Assembly: GCA_963675955.2 (NCBI GenBank)
Contig: CAXXVR010000009.1
Location: 992,001-1,056,000, forward strand
Length of the DNA stretch: 64,000 nt
Direction: 5' to 3'
DNA from: Desulfocicer sp963675955
Lineage (GTDB): Bacteria > Desulfobacterota > Desulfobacteria > Desulfobacterales > Desulfobacteraceae
A program made the translations under genes and the position numbers. Every line of letters starts with the position of its first letter. Position 1 is the stretch's first letter. This document shows positions 11,788 through 23,794 of this stretch, piece by piece. Under the pieces are notes generated by a model. That model was given only the letters and a program-made list of their open reading frames with translations. It was not told the origin of the DNA and did not search any database.

Positions 11788-14700
11788 TCACAATTTTTTT
11801 GTATACATCGTTAATAAAGTTTAATATTTCTTTAGCTTTTTTATTCTTAAGCATGAACGAAATTACTTAATAAATCGATAAACTCTCAGCGCAATTATTT
11901 AAAATCTAAAGTTTGCTTTTATTGGCTTGGAATGCCGATATATTGATTTTTTCTTTCGCTTTTCTTCTTGAAGTAAATTAAAAAAGAAAGTTTTTGTTTT
12001 GCATATAAATTCAATATTATTATGAGGAAAATAATGTTCAAAATTGCAAACTAATTCAAATTCATCTTACTAAAAATTAAATTAATAATAATCACAATAA
12101 CCAGTTTTTTAATTTCTTCATCGCATCTAAGAATTGATGGGGAAATATTTAAATTGCTTCCAGGCATTAAATTTTAAAGGGATTGCTATGCATCTTTCTA
12201 ATCCTTTTGCAATCAATTATAATACTATGAATTAATTTAGGGCTTTATAGGTTATTCAGAACGACTTGATTTATAGGATTTTTCACTTTCTTCCATCGTG
12301 AGAATTCTTTCCTTTTTAGCATGCTAATAAAAATCTTAACTGCTTTAAAACTATGGGCCTCATTACAGCTTAACATCAAAACTACTGGTTACTACTTAGT
12401 TAGAAAATTAGCTTTTTTGGTGAACAAGATTGTCTGACTCTATTTCTGATTCTATCTTTTTTTCACTATTTTCCTAAGCTATATTTAAAAGTAATTACAT
12501 TTATTTATTCTTTTAAATTGTTAATTGCTTTTCTTCTTATTTTTATTTGCTAGTAGATGAATTTTCAGAGCTTGAACTTTCCTCTATTTGATCTAATGAT
12601 GCTTTACGCTATTAGAATTGCGATTATTATTTTATAGGTGTTACAGGATTTTGTTTAATTTCTAATGCTTATTTTAAATTATTACCTTTATTCATCACAG
12701 ATATTGATTATCGCATTTTTTTATTTTATTATAAGGTTTTCATTTTTTATAAATTTTGGATTTTAGAAGTTTTACGTTTATCAAGACTTTTCGCTCGCTT
12801 TAAAATTATTGTCTTTCCATCTTATTTAAGAATTCTTGTATGCCTTCGTTTTGACTTGTCAACATGAATTTCAGATTTCAATTTTTCTTATTTTCGAAAC
12901 CCAAACCTCATTGTAGAATTTGTTATTTGGAGTGTATTTGTATTTATTGGATTTCTTACAAATCCTTTATAATTAAATTCCTAAAACTAATTTAAAACTT
13001 AATTATTTGTGAGTATCCTCAAAGCCAGTTTATATTTTATAAGCTGCATCTTCACACGTCCATTACTCCATCAATGCATTTGTTTTATATTCTCTTCTTA
13101 TAAGCATTTCTCTTTATTAAAATTTCTATTTCAAATACTTAGCAATTATGGTTTACGGCTCTTGAAATCCAAGCAATTTGCATTGAAGTATTGAATGTGA
13201 CAACTAACCACAAGAAGGACATTATTCATGAAGAAATGACCTATTTTAATACAATACTAGCTCATCCCTCATTTTTGCAAATTTTTCTCTATCAGTTGGA
13301 TAATGCCTGATAATATTCAGAAAATCAATTTCATTTAAAAAAATGATATGCACAACTGTTTTTGCTCTTATTTAGTAAGGTCTTTTCGCTTATTTTAAGA
13401 ACTCTTCAATACCTATAACTTCATTTTCGTTATATTCTTTAATGAAATTAAAGTCAATTTATCCATTCACTTTTTGAAATTTAAGTCCAGTTTCTACAAT
13501 TCCTGATTTCACATAAATTAATTAATTTTCATTGCATTCCTAATACAGTATTAAATAAAGCAAATTAACATCAAAAATAAAATCCTCAGGGGCAAATGTT
13601 TGTTCTCCAAGCTTCTGACAAAGCTCCTATTCAAACTCCTTCGAAAAAGTCCCAAATACTTTAATATTATTAAAAAGTTTGAAATATGCATCCTATTTAA
13701 CTTGCTCAATAATTCCTGGTGGTAAAGTAGTAAAAATATTTCTGCCACGTTCATGGCCGTAAATTGCCTCGCTGTGCATATACGAAATGTATTTTCGTGC
13801 ACGACTTTTAAGTGCATCATTAACTCCACGCATAGTTAAATAATGGTTGATATCTCTAATCTTCATTCTAAAATATATTAGATTATTTGAAATTACTTTA
13901 ATTCGTTATCCTTTTATGCCATTTCTTAAGCAATAGAACCAATTGCAGATAAAGAATAAGCAAATGTTCCAGCCAATAACAAACAAATAAAGACTGAATA
14001 AAACTATTCTTATGTAGAATTTGTACTAATAATTCCAACAGTTATCATAGTTAAAACTGAATAATAAAGAGAAGCAATATATCTTGCTAATCATTCCTCA
14101 TCAACAATATTATGGTTTACTATCCAAGTATCTATGTCACCTGCTTCAAGGAGTCGAACTGATATCAAATGCCTTCATAAAAAAATAAGAAAATCATAAC
14201 TTAATAATAACTAAATACATCCACTTAAATGAGCCACATATAAAATGATGAGTAATAGTTTAAATAAAGCTAAAATTCCGAATGAATGCTCTGAGATTTA
14301 TAAATTTTCTTCTGTTTTTTTAATTTATCTAAATAATCTTTGAATTTGCAGAATAAATGTGATCTATAATCAAAAGATATTAAATCAATAAGCAAGATGC
14401 AATGGAATCAAAGTGATCAGATCAATAAAACAATCAGTTTTGATATAATACATTATAATTTTTTTTCGAGACGTCACTACTACACCTTTAACAAAAATAG
14501 CACTATTTAATATTATGAAGATATAGAAAGTAAAAATGATTAAAGGCAATAAGGAGAAGAAATATTAAATATTAAGTGAGGATTGTTAATCTATTTCAAA
14601 GCTCATATTCATTGGAATGTAAAATATGTTAATAACAAGAAATATAAAATTGAGTATTTCTGCAAAGGTTTTGAAATGGCTATCTAACGAAAAAACAGGA

Positions 14701-15413
14701 AGCTTTTAAACGAATGGTGAAATTCATAATTCAAGTTTAATCGAAAGTTTATTAAATTCTATTTTTCATTAATAAATATAAATAATTTAACATTTAGCTG
14801 TTTTTTTGTACCATTTGATTTGATGCAACGATAAAAATAAGCTTTCGAATTTTGAATATTGTTTTCTTTAGGCACTGTAATTATGTAACCGTTAATATTC
14901 AATTTCATTTGCATCTTTATTAGTCTCATAAGCATAGCCTTTATCATTAATCAAATTAAAATGGTATTCATCAAGTATTGGAAATTTTAATGAAATTTTG
15001 TTAATAAATTTGTTAAAGAAGAAAATTATTAAAAACGAATATTTTTTCCATATATGTTTTTAATACAATAAACGATTTCGGAATCTTGTTATGTGTGTTT
15101 CTTTGCTTGCTTCTAAAAAACAAAAAATATTTTACTATTATATTAATAATTTTAATAAAATAATTATAGAAATTATACATTATCGAGTTCTTCTATCCTT
15201 TCTTTCGTTTTATTAGAGAGTTTTTGTTTTTTCTTTTGGAATAGGCAGAAATTTCAAACAAAAATGTTTCAAGAATCTTAAACAGCTTTAGAATTTTGAT
15301 TATTTCTTAGGTGGACTTGTTGACTAAGTAAATCGTTTGGTGCTTGAGGCTAAATAATCACTTTCAAAGCTAATAAGCTTTTTCTTATTTTCCGATTGTA
15401 TTTTTTATAGCAT
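11788..15413 (-). CDS. Cyclic-nucleotide-gated-type voltage-dependent K+ channel
   Basis: Start ATG 15413 (MLQKIQSENKKKLISFESDY); stop TGA 11790-11788. Six membrane segments can be followed: S1 near EILNFIFLVINIFYIPMN, then the family linker KGVVVTSRKKIIMYYIKTD, S3 FIDLITLIPLH, an S4 region with RLFRQIKKTEENL, S5 FGILALFKLLLIILYVAHLS, and a pore with LYYSVLTMITVGIISTNS. S6 LLLAGTFAYSLSAIGSIA is followed by the C-linker (NHYLTMRGVNDALKSRARKY) and a cyclic-nucleotide-binding region (FKLFNNIKVFGTFSKEFEQE; NEVIGIEEFLKQ). A later CPSCGQLSHSILQC motif resembles Cys-rich tails of ciliate K+ channels. Length is about 1100 aa. TGA codes Trp in DEEWLARYIASLY (14091-14093). The filter reads TVGIIS instead of TVGYGD, so K+ selectivity is doubtful. 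It should set membrane potential or carry cations across the cell or ciliary membrane. Confidence 0.92.
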
Positions 15414-15681
15414 TTACAATTTTATGTTATTAAATATATTATTAATTTTGTTGGTGTAATTAATTAGAATTTATTATTAATTTACTTTCAATAAATATAT
15501 CTAGTATATATTTTTGTAATGGTTAAATAAAAAGAAAGTTAAAAAGAATAACAGATAAATAAATGAAAGCTTGATTGAAATAAAAATTTATAGTATTTTA
15601 AAAAATAAAATTTAAAATCTTCGAAAAAACAATAAGTTCAGGGAACATTATTTAATTAACTATAAACACACTAAAATAAAA

Positions 15682-17525
15682 ATGTTATCAATAGCAAGCA
15701 AAAAGCGACTATGTAATCTTATTGTGGGGATTGCAGAAGGTGAGCGGCGTCTTGAAATTTGTCGGCAAGTACTGTGTGAATTGCGTGCATTTGAGCCTTA
15801 CACTTCCTTTGTCCGGTTAGATCGTCTTGGCTAAAAATTTTTAACTACTCGAGATCTTTCTAATTTCTTTTTTTAAAATCAAATTCCTATTCCAAATTCA
15901 GATGTGTAATTGATAATTCGGAATATAGATAAAGATCATGACTAAAAGTTAAGCTTTGAAGAATTCTAAGACGCTATTCTTCCTAAAAATGCGACTTCTG
16001 TTAAAATGCAAGCGCAGGGTAGAACTTCTTATTATGTTGCAGAAGACGAATTCCTTGAATATGATGTTGAAATGGGCTTAGCTCGCTTTTTTGAACAAAT
16101 TTCAGTCAATGCGATAAAATATGATATACTGAAAACTGAATTTCGATCTTTGGCTGATTATGATACAAGGGCAGCCTTTTAAGCAATTGATACAAAATTC
16201 TCAGGATTTATTGATTATGTGGGACTCGATGAATTTACTAAGCAGCTTGGCCGACCGTTATCTGAAAATGAAATTATTGCGTTTATTTAATATGGAGATG
16301 TTGATAGAGATATGAGATTAAATTTTACAGAATTCGCTGAAATATTGATTCCTGGATTACCGGCTCCATAATAAACATCACCCTTGAAATGGTCATAACT
16401 ATCACCTTCAACTTATTAATCATAGCCTTTATAGCAGTAAACCTATTAATCGCCAACTAAACAATCTTATGTCTAATCAACAGTTGCATCCAATGTTTTT
16501 ACACCAAGTAAAGTAGTGGCCTATTCACAGAAATCACCAGGCGGAGAGCGAGTCGCCTCGAAGCATTAAAAAGATAATTAATTAAAGGATATAGATAATG
16601 TTAAATATTCCAATTATTTACATTAATCAAATGTGAGATCAGCAGAAAAAAAATCTTAACATTCTTCAGAAAAGAAAAGTGGAATGCATCAATCACCTGA
16701 AAAAACAAGCATGCCAATGAAGATGAGTTATTCTCCATCCGGAGCATAATTAACTTAAAGAGATGAGGAACATTTAATGGGCTTATTAAAGCAAATGATC
16801 ACAATGGATCGCATTTTATAAAAAATCCGAACTGAATTGAGTCTGCAAGGAGATTTTAATTTATAAGATGCATTTAGATTATTTGATATTAACAAAAATT
16901 AAAGAGTATCTAAATGGGAGGTTGAAAATTCATTGAATAAAATGAGTATTTATCCAACAAAAAATGAAATGTTTTTGTTTTTTGTTAAATTTGACAGGGA
17001 TATGGATGGATACATATCGTTGACTTTATTTTAATTGAAACTTTTATAGATATGGAGAATTTACTTCAATATTCTATAGTTAAGATGAATCTTAAGTTAG
17101 TCTAATTAATAGTCGAAAGCCAGCTTATGTAGAACCATTGGAAGGAGAAACCATCCAATAAGTAATAATTATTTCTTTCATCTTTTAATTAGATTTTCAC
17201 TTTTTCAACTCGCCAAGTAATAAAGCGACTTTTTAATTAAATCTTTGAAAACGAGGCTATTCTAGATTCATTTAGAGAGTAGCTCCAACAACGTCCTTTA
17301 TTTAATTTATACAACGCATTTAACTCATTGGATTTGGATGCAGATGGATTGATCAGCTATGAAGAACTTAAGGAAATGCTTGAATGCTATGGAATTTTTA
17401 CTTCAGAAAAGGATCTTATTTCGTTATTTTAAAGATTTGATAAGGATTAAGATGGGCAAATAAAATATGCAGAATTTGCTTAAGAGATGACAACAAAATC
17501 GCCAACAAGGTACTTAAATAAATGA
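15682..17525 (+). CDS. Multi-EF-hand calcium-binding protein, about 590 aa
   Basis: ATG 15682 (MLSIASKKRLCNLIVGIAEG) to TGA 17523-17525 with two introns of about 30 nt (in the YIS-YGEF hand and near 17160). Loops seen in order are NIDKDHDQKLSFEEF (about residue 80), AIDTKFSGFIDYVGLDEF, GDVDRDMRLNFTEF, LFDINKNQRVSKWEV, KFDRDMDGYISYGEF, SLDLDADGLISYEEL and RFDKDQDGQIKYAEF. The last three are canonical and likely bind Ca2+. A Ser/Pro/Gln-rich linker (about residues 235-370) separates the first hands from the rest. The architecture, pairs of hands with a long disordered linker, is common in ciliate cytoskeletal or basal-body EF-hand proteins, but nothing here fixes location. Gln is TAA/TAG; Trp codons are TGG. 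Confidence 0.9.
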
Positions 17526-17689
17526 GTTAATTTTTTTCGTTTTTTAAAACATAACGTTAATAAAGTGTTAGTTTTTAAAAAAAATCAATTTTTGATGATA
17601 ATATGATTATATTCTTATAATAAATTTCTTTGAAATATTATTTGCTAATTTTTAACAAGTATATATAAAATTAATTAATAAGTTGAATT

Positions 17690-18572
17690 ATGGACGAAGA
17701 AGAAAAAAAATAACCAGTTGAAAAAACAAGCCAACAAAATGAGGAAAATGATGAAGATGAGGATATTAATTTTGATAAAATTGAAGATTTTCCTAACACC
17801 ACCATTCACTTATCAAAAGATTAAAAGGTTTTTAACTCTTAGGTGTTTTTAAAAATGTTTAAAAGGAAACAAAAAAGAAAACAGAATTGAGAAGAATTTA
17901 AGTTCCTGCACATCGCATGACTCCATTAAAAAAAAATTGGGATAAGATAGTAACAACCATTGTGGTATTCGTAATTTAAATTACAAAAATTATTTAAGGA
18001 AAATATGAAATTATAAATTCGAATGAATACTAAAAAGAAAAGTGTTGAAATTAAGACTTCCGAGTTTACTGAGGATAAACTTGCTCTATAACGAGCAACT
18101 GATTTTTTAAAGGCATTTATGCTTGGTAAAAGCCTCTTTTACCTATGATTAATTGTTTAAAGGTTTTGAATTAAGTGATGCAATTGCTCTACTCAGATTA
18201 GATGATCTGTACTTAGAAACTTTTGAAATCAAAGATGGTATAAATTAAATAATGTTTTTGAAAGTTTTTTAAAGTTAAAACACTACATGGCGATCATTTA
18301 AGTCGTTGCATAGGACGTATTTCAGGCGAATAAGGAAAGACAAAAAATGCAATTGAAAATTCTACTCGCACAAGAATAATTTTGGCCGAATAAAAGATTA
18401 GTATTTTAGGATCGTTCAGTAATATTCAGGTTGCTAGAAATGCAATTTGCTCGCTCATCCTTGGTAGTCCTCCTGGAAAGTTCGATTATATTAAATTGAT
18501 TTGTTTATAATGTTTTTCAGAGTATATTCATAACTGAGATATATTTCTAAAAGAAGTTTGGAACGTTCATGA
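17690..18572 (+). CDS. PNO1: PNO1/Dim2, small-subunit ribosome biogenesis KH protein
   Basis: ATG 17690 begins an acidic tail (MDEEEKKQPVEKTSQQNEEN), then VPAHRMTPLKKNWDKIVTTI. The conserved body follows: DFLKAFMLGFELSDAIALLR, LDDLYLETFEIKDVKTL, GDHLSRCIGRISGEQGKTK, STRTRIILAEQKISILGSF, and RYISKRSLERS before TGA 18570-18572. This matches eukaryotic PNO1 almost block for block, and about 230 aa is the family size. Five introns of 35-45 nt are in frame-consistent positions. In other eukaryotes PNO1 binds the 3' end of 18S rRNA in pre-40S particles, helps recruit the Dim1 methylase and guards the site cut by Nob1. All Trp are TGG, as expected for a well-expressed housekeeping gene. Confidence 0.96.
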
Positions 18573-18729
18573 TCTCTATTGGTTTTGTATTTTTTTATAT
18601 AAGTTATTATAATATAATAAATAAACCAAGTGTTGATTAATTTTTTAAACAAGTGTTTTTTTATTTTAATTTCATTTAAATAAACTATCTTTAATAAATT
18701 CTACATTAAAATTATTTTTTGGCAACGAA

Positions 18730-21711
18730 ATGAAACATAAATTATATCAAAACAGATTTGCCTAAGAGGGATCATAAATTCCAAAAGAGTAAATATAAAA
18801 CACTGGGCCAATGCAACCTTAAAATACTATGAAAGAAAGTTATAAATTTTTAATTTAATTGATTTTTAGGAGTTTAACCCCAATCCTTTCAAGGTATTAA
18901 ACTTTTATTAATTTATCAGTAGAACCTTAAACACAAATGATGCAATAATAAATGCCATCTTAAAATCCCAGAGAAGAGCAGCCAAAAGGTAAAATTTCAC
19001 CAAATGCATTACCTCGACCAACACTAACATCTTAAGAAAATACAACCTATTAAAAGTTCTTTTAATGAAAGCTTATACATATTGTAGATATGTTTGTTCT
19101 CGAAAAGAACCTTAAATAATTCCAGCTTATAAATAATTTTTTGCCAAGGATGAAGGAAATCCAAACCCAAGATTATTGAGATGTTCATTAACTAAAATTG
19201 GAAATGAACCAGCATTTATTAATCAAAGCCAAGTACCATTTGGAATTGTTGTCTAACCGTTGGCTGATTTGGTAGAGTTTTGAATTTTGATAAATTATTC
19301 AAGATTTCTGAAGAAGAAGCAGTTCCAATGATTTAATATGAAAATGGGCCTATTAGATGCTCAAGATGCAAAGCATATATGAATCCTTATTTTTAATTTG
19401 TTTAAAATGGTAATATTGGGATCTGTAATATTTGTTAAATGAATAATAAAGTACTCTAATATCATAATTATTCTTAAAAAAGATTGCACCCGAATATTTT
19501 TCATCAACTGATTAGTTTGGAAATCGTTAGGATAAATATGAAAGAAGTGAACTTCATTTAGCAGCGTATGAGTTTTTAGCTCCTTCCATCTATAATAACA
19601 AAGAGATAGGAAATAATTATCTTTTATTTTGTTTGGAATTTACACCATAAAATTTGTTAAACGGTTCTATAAACTAAGTAAATTGAAGTTTTAGAGTTTA
19701 TATTTGATTAGGTGTTGTCGTCTTTAGATATACTTCTGGATAATTTAGTATGTCCTGAAAAAACAGAAATTTGCTTAATGACATTTACACATTAAATGGC
19801 ATTTTATAATATCCCAGAGGATTTGAGTAAAGAGCCATCAATGATAGTAATCAATGAACTTGACGAACCGTGCCCAATATTACCTCGATCCCAATTATTT
19901 ATTAACGCATTAACGGGAAAAGAACGTGTAATTTTATTTATTTATTAAATTATCTTCAGTTGCACTATATTATACAAAAACTTTAGTAACTTTCTTAAAC
20001 ATTGCTTGAGCAAAAATAAAAATTTTAGCAATCATGCTTGTTAAGTGTATTAAGCACGAGCCTTCATTTATTTGAAAATTTGCCAGGGAAAATATTGTTT
20101 TTCACATCAACTCTTCCAACAGCTGGAATATAGCTAAAAAGAAAAGAAGATAATGCTTTAAAGGACACTGATAAAGAGAAATAAATGTATGCACTTGACA
20201 ATGCTCAAATTGTAAGTAAATTAGCAAGAGAATGTTTAGAAGCAAGAGTGGCAGTTGATATCTTTAATTTTTCGTCTGAATCAATTTAACTTGTGACCCT
20301 TGGCTACATTGTTAATTTAACAGGCGGTAGTTTGTACCATTATAGTAAATATAATTCAATTTTGGATGGAGAAAAATTGCATTATGATTTAAGCAGGAAT
20401 TTAACGAGATATTCTGGTGTTGATTCAGTTATGACTGTAAGATCAAGGTATTTTTATTTTTGTTTGTAAAGCTAACGAGGATTCAAGCAATGGATTATAA
20501 TTGAAGGAATATTATACTGGGCTGGGAAAGGTGCTTTGTAGAGATCTAGAAATGTCTGCTATTGATGCCGATAAAACAGTCACACTGTTCTTCAAATAGG
20601 ATGAAATGTTACTTATTCTTTTATAGAAATTAAAATAGAATTCATGAGCAAGAAGCATATATTCAATATGCTATTCTTTATACAAATCCCTTTGGTTAAA
20701 GGGTGATCCGAGTTATTAACTATTGTTTAAGTGTTGTGAACACTATTGGTACCATTTCTTTAATTTTTACTTATATTTAGCATTATTTTTCAAAAGCGTT
20801 GATTAAGATTGTGTAATCGCTTTGCTGATGAGGTAATTTATCCATTAGATAAGTTAAATCCCAATAAAAACAATTTATGAAAATATTTTTAATTCAATTA
20901 TCAGTATTCTATCTTATTATCGAACACATGTAAAATAGAACCATTTAGTTAATATAACTTAGGTTGGATAAGGAACACCTGCAGGCTAATTATTATTCCC
21001 AGGAGCTATACCACATTTATTTGTTTATTTACTCTCTTTATAAAAATAAACCGTATTATTCAACTGAATTCATTTATTTCCTATAGGCTTTGAGATCTGG
21101 CATGGATGTTCGCCTAGATGATAGATTTTATGAAATTTATTATTACTCAACTTGCTCAATTTATAACATGGTGACAAGACTTTATCCAAAAGTTTATCCA
21201 TTACACACTCTTAACAACGAAGAAGAAGAAAATAATGAATAATAATAGGAAATCATGCCACCTAATATACCTTTATCAAGCGAATTTTTTGAATAAAATG
21301 GTACTTATTGTTTTTGTATGATAGAATTCTAGGAATTTATCTTATTGATAACGCAGAAACTATTTATTTAGCAATTTTTTCAGAAGCAAACTCTGAATAA
21401 GTTAATGAGCTTTTGGGAATAAGCCTTGAATTAATTGATGCATCTACATAACTTCCACAGCTTGACACTTAATTTAATATTCGAGTAAATTCAATAATTG
21501 ATTTGTTGAGGAGAAACAAAAATGCTTCGTATCAGAATCTTAAAATTATTACTTAAAAGTTGAATATCTGATTATTTAAATGTTAATAAGGGATATAAAC
21601 TGGGAAATTATTTTTACAAATATATTAATTGAAGATCAATCGCGTTTATCTAAATCTTATTTTGATTATCTCAAATAACTACATGCTGAAGTTATGCATA
21701 AAGTTCATTGA
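18730..21711 (+). CDS. SEC24: Sec24, cargo-binding subunit of the COPII coat
   Basis: ATG 18730 (MKHKLYQNRFAQEGSQIPKE) to TGA 21709-21711. A Pro/Gln-rich N-terminus leads to NPRLLRCSLTKIGNEPAFIN. The zinc finger reads ENGPIRCSRCKAYMNPYFQF then GICNICQM, giving the CxxC...CxxC set. The vWA-like trunk follows (APEYFSSTDQFGN; ELHLAAYEFLAPSIYNNKEI; SLHLFENLPGKILFF; SGVDSVMTVRSSNG). After it come the beta-sandwich, the helical domain (SYYRTHVKQNHLVNITQVGQ) and a gelsolin-like end (GIYLIDNAETIYLAIFSEAN; EDQSRLSKSYFDYLKQLH). Length is about 850 aa, near family size. At least nine short introns. Sec24 pairs with Sec23 and selects ER export cargo. Confidence 0.96.
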
Positions 21712-22100
21712 AATACATTTTTATTTAATCAAATTTTTAAATCTTTTAAATTTAAATATTGTTAATTGCCAATATGTCTAAACATAACCTAAAACTATAA
21801 TAATTCTATGTTGCGTTATGGTTTCTAATATTTTTGAAACCCATAAAAGTTTTTTTAAATTTTTATAATCAATTTTTAAACATAATTTTTAATAAATATT
21901 TATTTTAATTTTTATTGTTTTAATTTTTTTTTTGTATACATCATATTTATGATAAACAAATACAATTGTCAATAATTATAATAATTAGTGTATTTTTAAA
22001 GATATTAATAATTATTTTATTAAAAATAGAGCAACTTAAAAGCTTAGTAATTTAGAATTATTAAAATAATTATTATTATATTAAATTCTTATAATATTTA
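21712..22100. other. Convergent intergenic region, no gene seen
   Basis: These 389 bp separate the Sec24 stop from the stop of the first kinase on the opposite strand. They are almost pure A/T with poly-T tracts and short palindromic ATTAATAAT-like runs. I see no frame longer than a few dozen codons that looks like protein, no tRNA-like fold and no conserved RNA. It presumably holds two 3' UTRs and processing signals. Confidence 0.6.
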
Positions 22101-23635
22101 TCACTATTTTCCAAGTTCACCACTTTAAAAAATAAATGAAGAAGTAGGCAGATTTGGTTTTATTAAATCTGGCTTTGGAGTTTCCTCTTCTTTAATTTCT
22201 TCTAAAGAGTTGTTTCCACTGTAATTCAATTCAAAATTGCTTTTACAAAAAAACATTTGTGAATGCGAGTGAAACAGAGGCTTAAAATTTGCTTTGTGTA
22301 CATCTGCTTAACTCATAATCTATCTTTTGATATTTGTAAATTAAAAAGTATGATTTTTAATAATAGATTGAGTAGATTACGAGAGATTCATTAATACCTC
22401 TTCATTTGTAAAAGTACTAAGTTATTTATTTAGCTATTAAGTTTATAAAAATCTTAATAATTTAACTATTCATGGATGTTTTAGCGCATCTTTACAAGTA
22501 ATTCTATCAATATAATCTTTGTTTAATAATTTTTAAGTAAGATCAATTGCTTCAGTTGAAATTTTTTATCATATATTATCATCGTATGAAGGTATCCCTT
22601 TTAAAATTACTTCTATAAGATCATCAATGCTTTAAAATTAAAGTATTAATAGATAAAAAACTATTCAGCTTAAAATGGCTATTTCCCACATAGCATACAA
22701 TACAGAACAGCACCCAATGATCACATATCTACAGACTCGCTATACAATATGAAAACTATATATTGTTACTTATATTCCTAATGAGATAGGATTTCCGGAG
22801 CTGAAAATGCTATGGTCCCCGTGTATGTTATCATTTAAATATGTTTGCAAATATTCACTTTATAATCGTCACAAAACTTCGAAACATTGAAATCTGTTAT
22901 TTTAATGTTTAAACCAGCTTAAATATTAGAATTTCAATAATAACAATAAAAAAAATAACTTGAATCACTCAAAATATTATTTGGTTTTAAATCTCGATGG
23001 CATACTCCATTATCATGCTAAAGAAAGTTTAAAAATTAATAAATTAACGAGATAATCAATTCCTGAAAGAATTTATTAAAAAATATCTCTAGCTTTAGCC
23101 TCTAAATATTTGAATTAATGCAAAAAATTATTACCTGAATAAGAGCCAATATTTTAAATTGTAATAAACATTTCTGGAGCCTCAGCATATTCCATTATTG
23201 TATACACTTTCCCTAAATGCATGTCAATTAATAACTATTTCACTTTAATTATATTAGGGTGTTTCAATTTTTTCAAATGTAAAAATTCAAATTTAATCTA
23301 ATAATTAAATATTCAAAGAGTCTTACATTGAATATGGTTTCATCATCTCGTGTCTTTACAATTTTGCATGCATATGTTTTATTATTTTTAATTGAATGAA
23401 CTTTTTTTACAATTCCCACTGTTCCCTAAAAATTATGAAATAAAAAATAATTTACTTCTCCAAGAAATTCTTCTTCAATAAAAAAGTCAGAAAAATTTTT
23501 GTTTAAATAAAATATTCCCGATTTATTTTCTTCTTCCGTCAATTAATAGTCTTAATGGTATGCGAACGAATTTATAAATTTTGTTGTTTCATCTAATGAA
23601 GAAAAATTGCATACTGAATTACAACTTTAATCCAT
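22101..23635 (-). CDS. DFN-type protein kinase, copy A of a tandem pair
   Basis: ATG 23635 (MDQSCNSVCNFSSLDETTKF) to TGA 22103-22101, about 420 aa, with several introns of 30-40 nt. Kinase signatures: GEGTVGIVKKV, lysine in YACKIVKT, KKLKHPNIIKVKQLLIDMHL, GKVYTIMEYAEAPEMF, HDNGVCHRDLKPNNILSDS, ITDFNVSKFCDDYK (DFN in place of DFG), TYTGTIAFSAPEIL and SVDMWSLGAVLYCMLCGKQ. The invariant Trp of DMWSLG is TGA at 22721-22723. The acidic C-terminal tail (SLEEIKEEETPKPDLIKP) lacks EF-hands. HRD, APE and the ATP lysine are intact, and DFN keeps the metal-binding Asp, so it is probably active. The fold is closest to CaMK/CaMKK-like kinases; substrate unknown. The neighbour at 23.8-25.5 kb is a duplicate. 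Confidence 0.92.
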
Positions 23636-23794
23636 AATTTAAAGTAATTTAGTAAAAAAATATAAGATTAAAAATTCAAAATTACACATAAAAATTAAAA
23701 TCATATAAAATTATTTTAATTTATTTTATAATTTATTTATGATTTTATAATAATATTGAGCTTTTTAATTGAGAAACTAGTTTTATAAGAGTTT

